Notes under the pieces: generated by a model | What the model was told of the DNA's origin: nothing | Databases searched by the model: none | Seen by the model: the letters and a program-made list of their open reading frames with translations, nothing else | Shown: positions 63,648 to 64,000 of the stretch, one piece after another | How positions within the stretch are numbered: the first letter of the stretch is position 1 | Layout: every line of letters starts with the position of its first letter | Position numbers and translations under genes: made by a program | NCBI RefSeq assembly: GCF_022655595.1 | Contig: NZ_CP093379.1 | Span: 2,476,501 to 2,540,500, forward strand | Reading direction: 5' to 3' | DNA: 64,000 nucleotides | Source: Ignatzschineria rhizosphaerae | GTDB lineage: Bacteria > Pseudomonadota > Gammaproteobacteria > Cardiobacteriales > Wohlfahrtiimonadaceae

Positions 63648-64000
63648 AGTGTTCTATCCCATTCTTCTTTAACAGTGTAATAAGCTTGTAGTGGATCTTT
63701 TGCTTGTGTAATTGAGCGTCCCACCACAATATAACTAGAACCATTTTTCTTCGCATCAAATGGTGTCATGATACGTCTTTGATCATCGGCAGCATCTGAA
63801 GCTAGGCGAATTCCTGGTGTGACGCACAGGAAGCTTTCGCGTGTATTTTCTTTCACCATTTTAGCTTCAAGCGCAGAACAAACAACTCCATCAAGACCTG
63901 AGTTATTTGTCATCTTACTATAGTGAATAACAGACTCTAACAGGCTTGTTTGGATGTTTTGTTCTTGCTGCATCTCCTGCTCGCTCATGCTTGTTAATTG
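63644..64000 (-). CDS. pyrF: Orotidine-5'-phosphate decarboxylase, C-terminal part
   Basis: Partial gene running off the right edge: the frame is open through the last base, so the ATG at 63988 is internal. The visible 118 residues include [31 protein letters not shown] and [14 protein letters not shown], which form the end of the OMP decarboxylase barrel and its phosphate-binding loop (TPGIRL, VVGRSIT). It overlaps pyrE by four bases. Confidence 0.93.
   Translation of the reverse strand, partial: QLTSMSEQEMQQEQNIQTSLLESVIHYSKMTNNSGLDGVVCSALEAKMVKENTRESFLCVTPGIRLASDAADDQRRIMTPFDAKKNGSSYIVVGRSITQAKDPLQAYYTVKEEWDRTL

Overview
The window reads as chromosomal DNA of an AT-rich gammaproteobacterium (GC roughly 38-40% judged by eye). 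Several gene neighbourhoods are classic for that class: yibN-like/grxC/secB, prmA-dusB-fis, initiator tRNA-rimP-nusA-infB-rbfA-truB, folK and rdgB. The low GC, the compact core-metabolism content and the lack of Enterobacterales-type context would suit a member of the Cardiobacteriales such as Ignatzschineria or Wohlfahrtiimonas. That placement is an inference, not something the sequence proves. I see no prophage, insertion sequence, CRISPR array or rRNA operon.

Layout. 1-5.2 kb: dipeptide ABC transporter genes (dppC edge, dppB and two tandem dppA paralogues). 5.9-13.5 kb: TSUP exporter, nicotinamidase-like hydrolase, YhiN-type flavoprotein, cvfB, pnuC, AGCS symporter, OsmC protein and a tiny Tat-signal protein. 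13.6-17.5 kb: clpB with a textbook sigma-32 promoter, then an ankyrin protein. 17.7-27.6 kb: rhomboid plus a coupled secreted protein, secB, grxC, rhodanese-like gene, lpxH, ppiB, NlpE-like lipoprotein, ppiA, BOF protein, efpL, fis, dusB, prmA, sdhE. 27.8-30.7 kb: two tRNA-Thr(TGT), tmcA, two tRNA-Lys(TTT). 31-34.4 kb: TyrP-like permease, fnr, an SMR pair. 35-41 kb: tRNA-fMet and the transcription/translation operon. 41-50 kb: icd, cold-shock gene, folK, rdgB, brnQ, amino-acid binding protein, aroA, pseudopilin, truC. 50-64 kb: a large Sel1 protein, MFS carrier, queF under a preQ1 riboswitch, yhhQ, a SUKH protein, prpB/prpC/prpD, two more membrane proteins, a DUF1622 protein, pyrE and the 3' end of pyrF.

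How the genes work together. NAD precursor supply (PnuC, nicotinamidase-like enzyme), peptide and amino-acid uptake (Dpp, AGCS, TyrP, BrnQ, ArgT-like), propionate oxidation by the methylcitrate cycle (PrpBCD) and an isocitrate dehydrogenase with NAD-type cofactor residues point to a peptide and amino-acid consuming lifestyle. QueF and YhhQ form a queuosine pair.

Most interesting non-coding signals: (1) three parS-like 16-mers at 8.4, 10.9 and 22.3 kb; (2) eleven exact DnaA boxes concentrated between 44.3 and 55.5 kb, including AT-rich intergenic clusters, which together with the parS-like sites and the change in gene orientation near 31-35 kb suggest an origin-proximal region; (3) a dispersed, structured intergenic repeat of about 140 bp with five near-full copies and one truncated copy; (4) a perfect 23-bp palindrome with a 2-base loop in a divergent promoter region; (5) a 137-bp element bounded by perfect 19-bp inverted repeats between queF and yhhQ.
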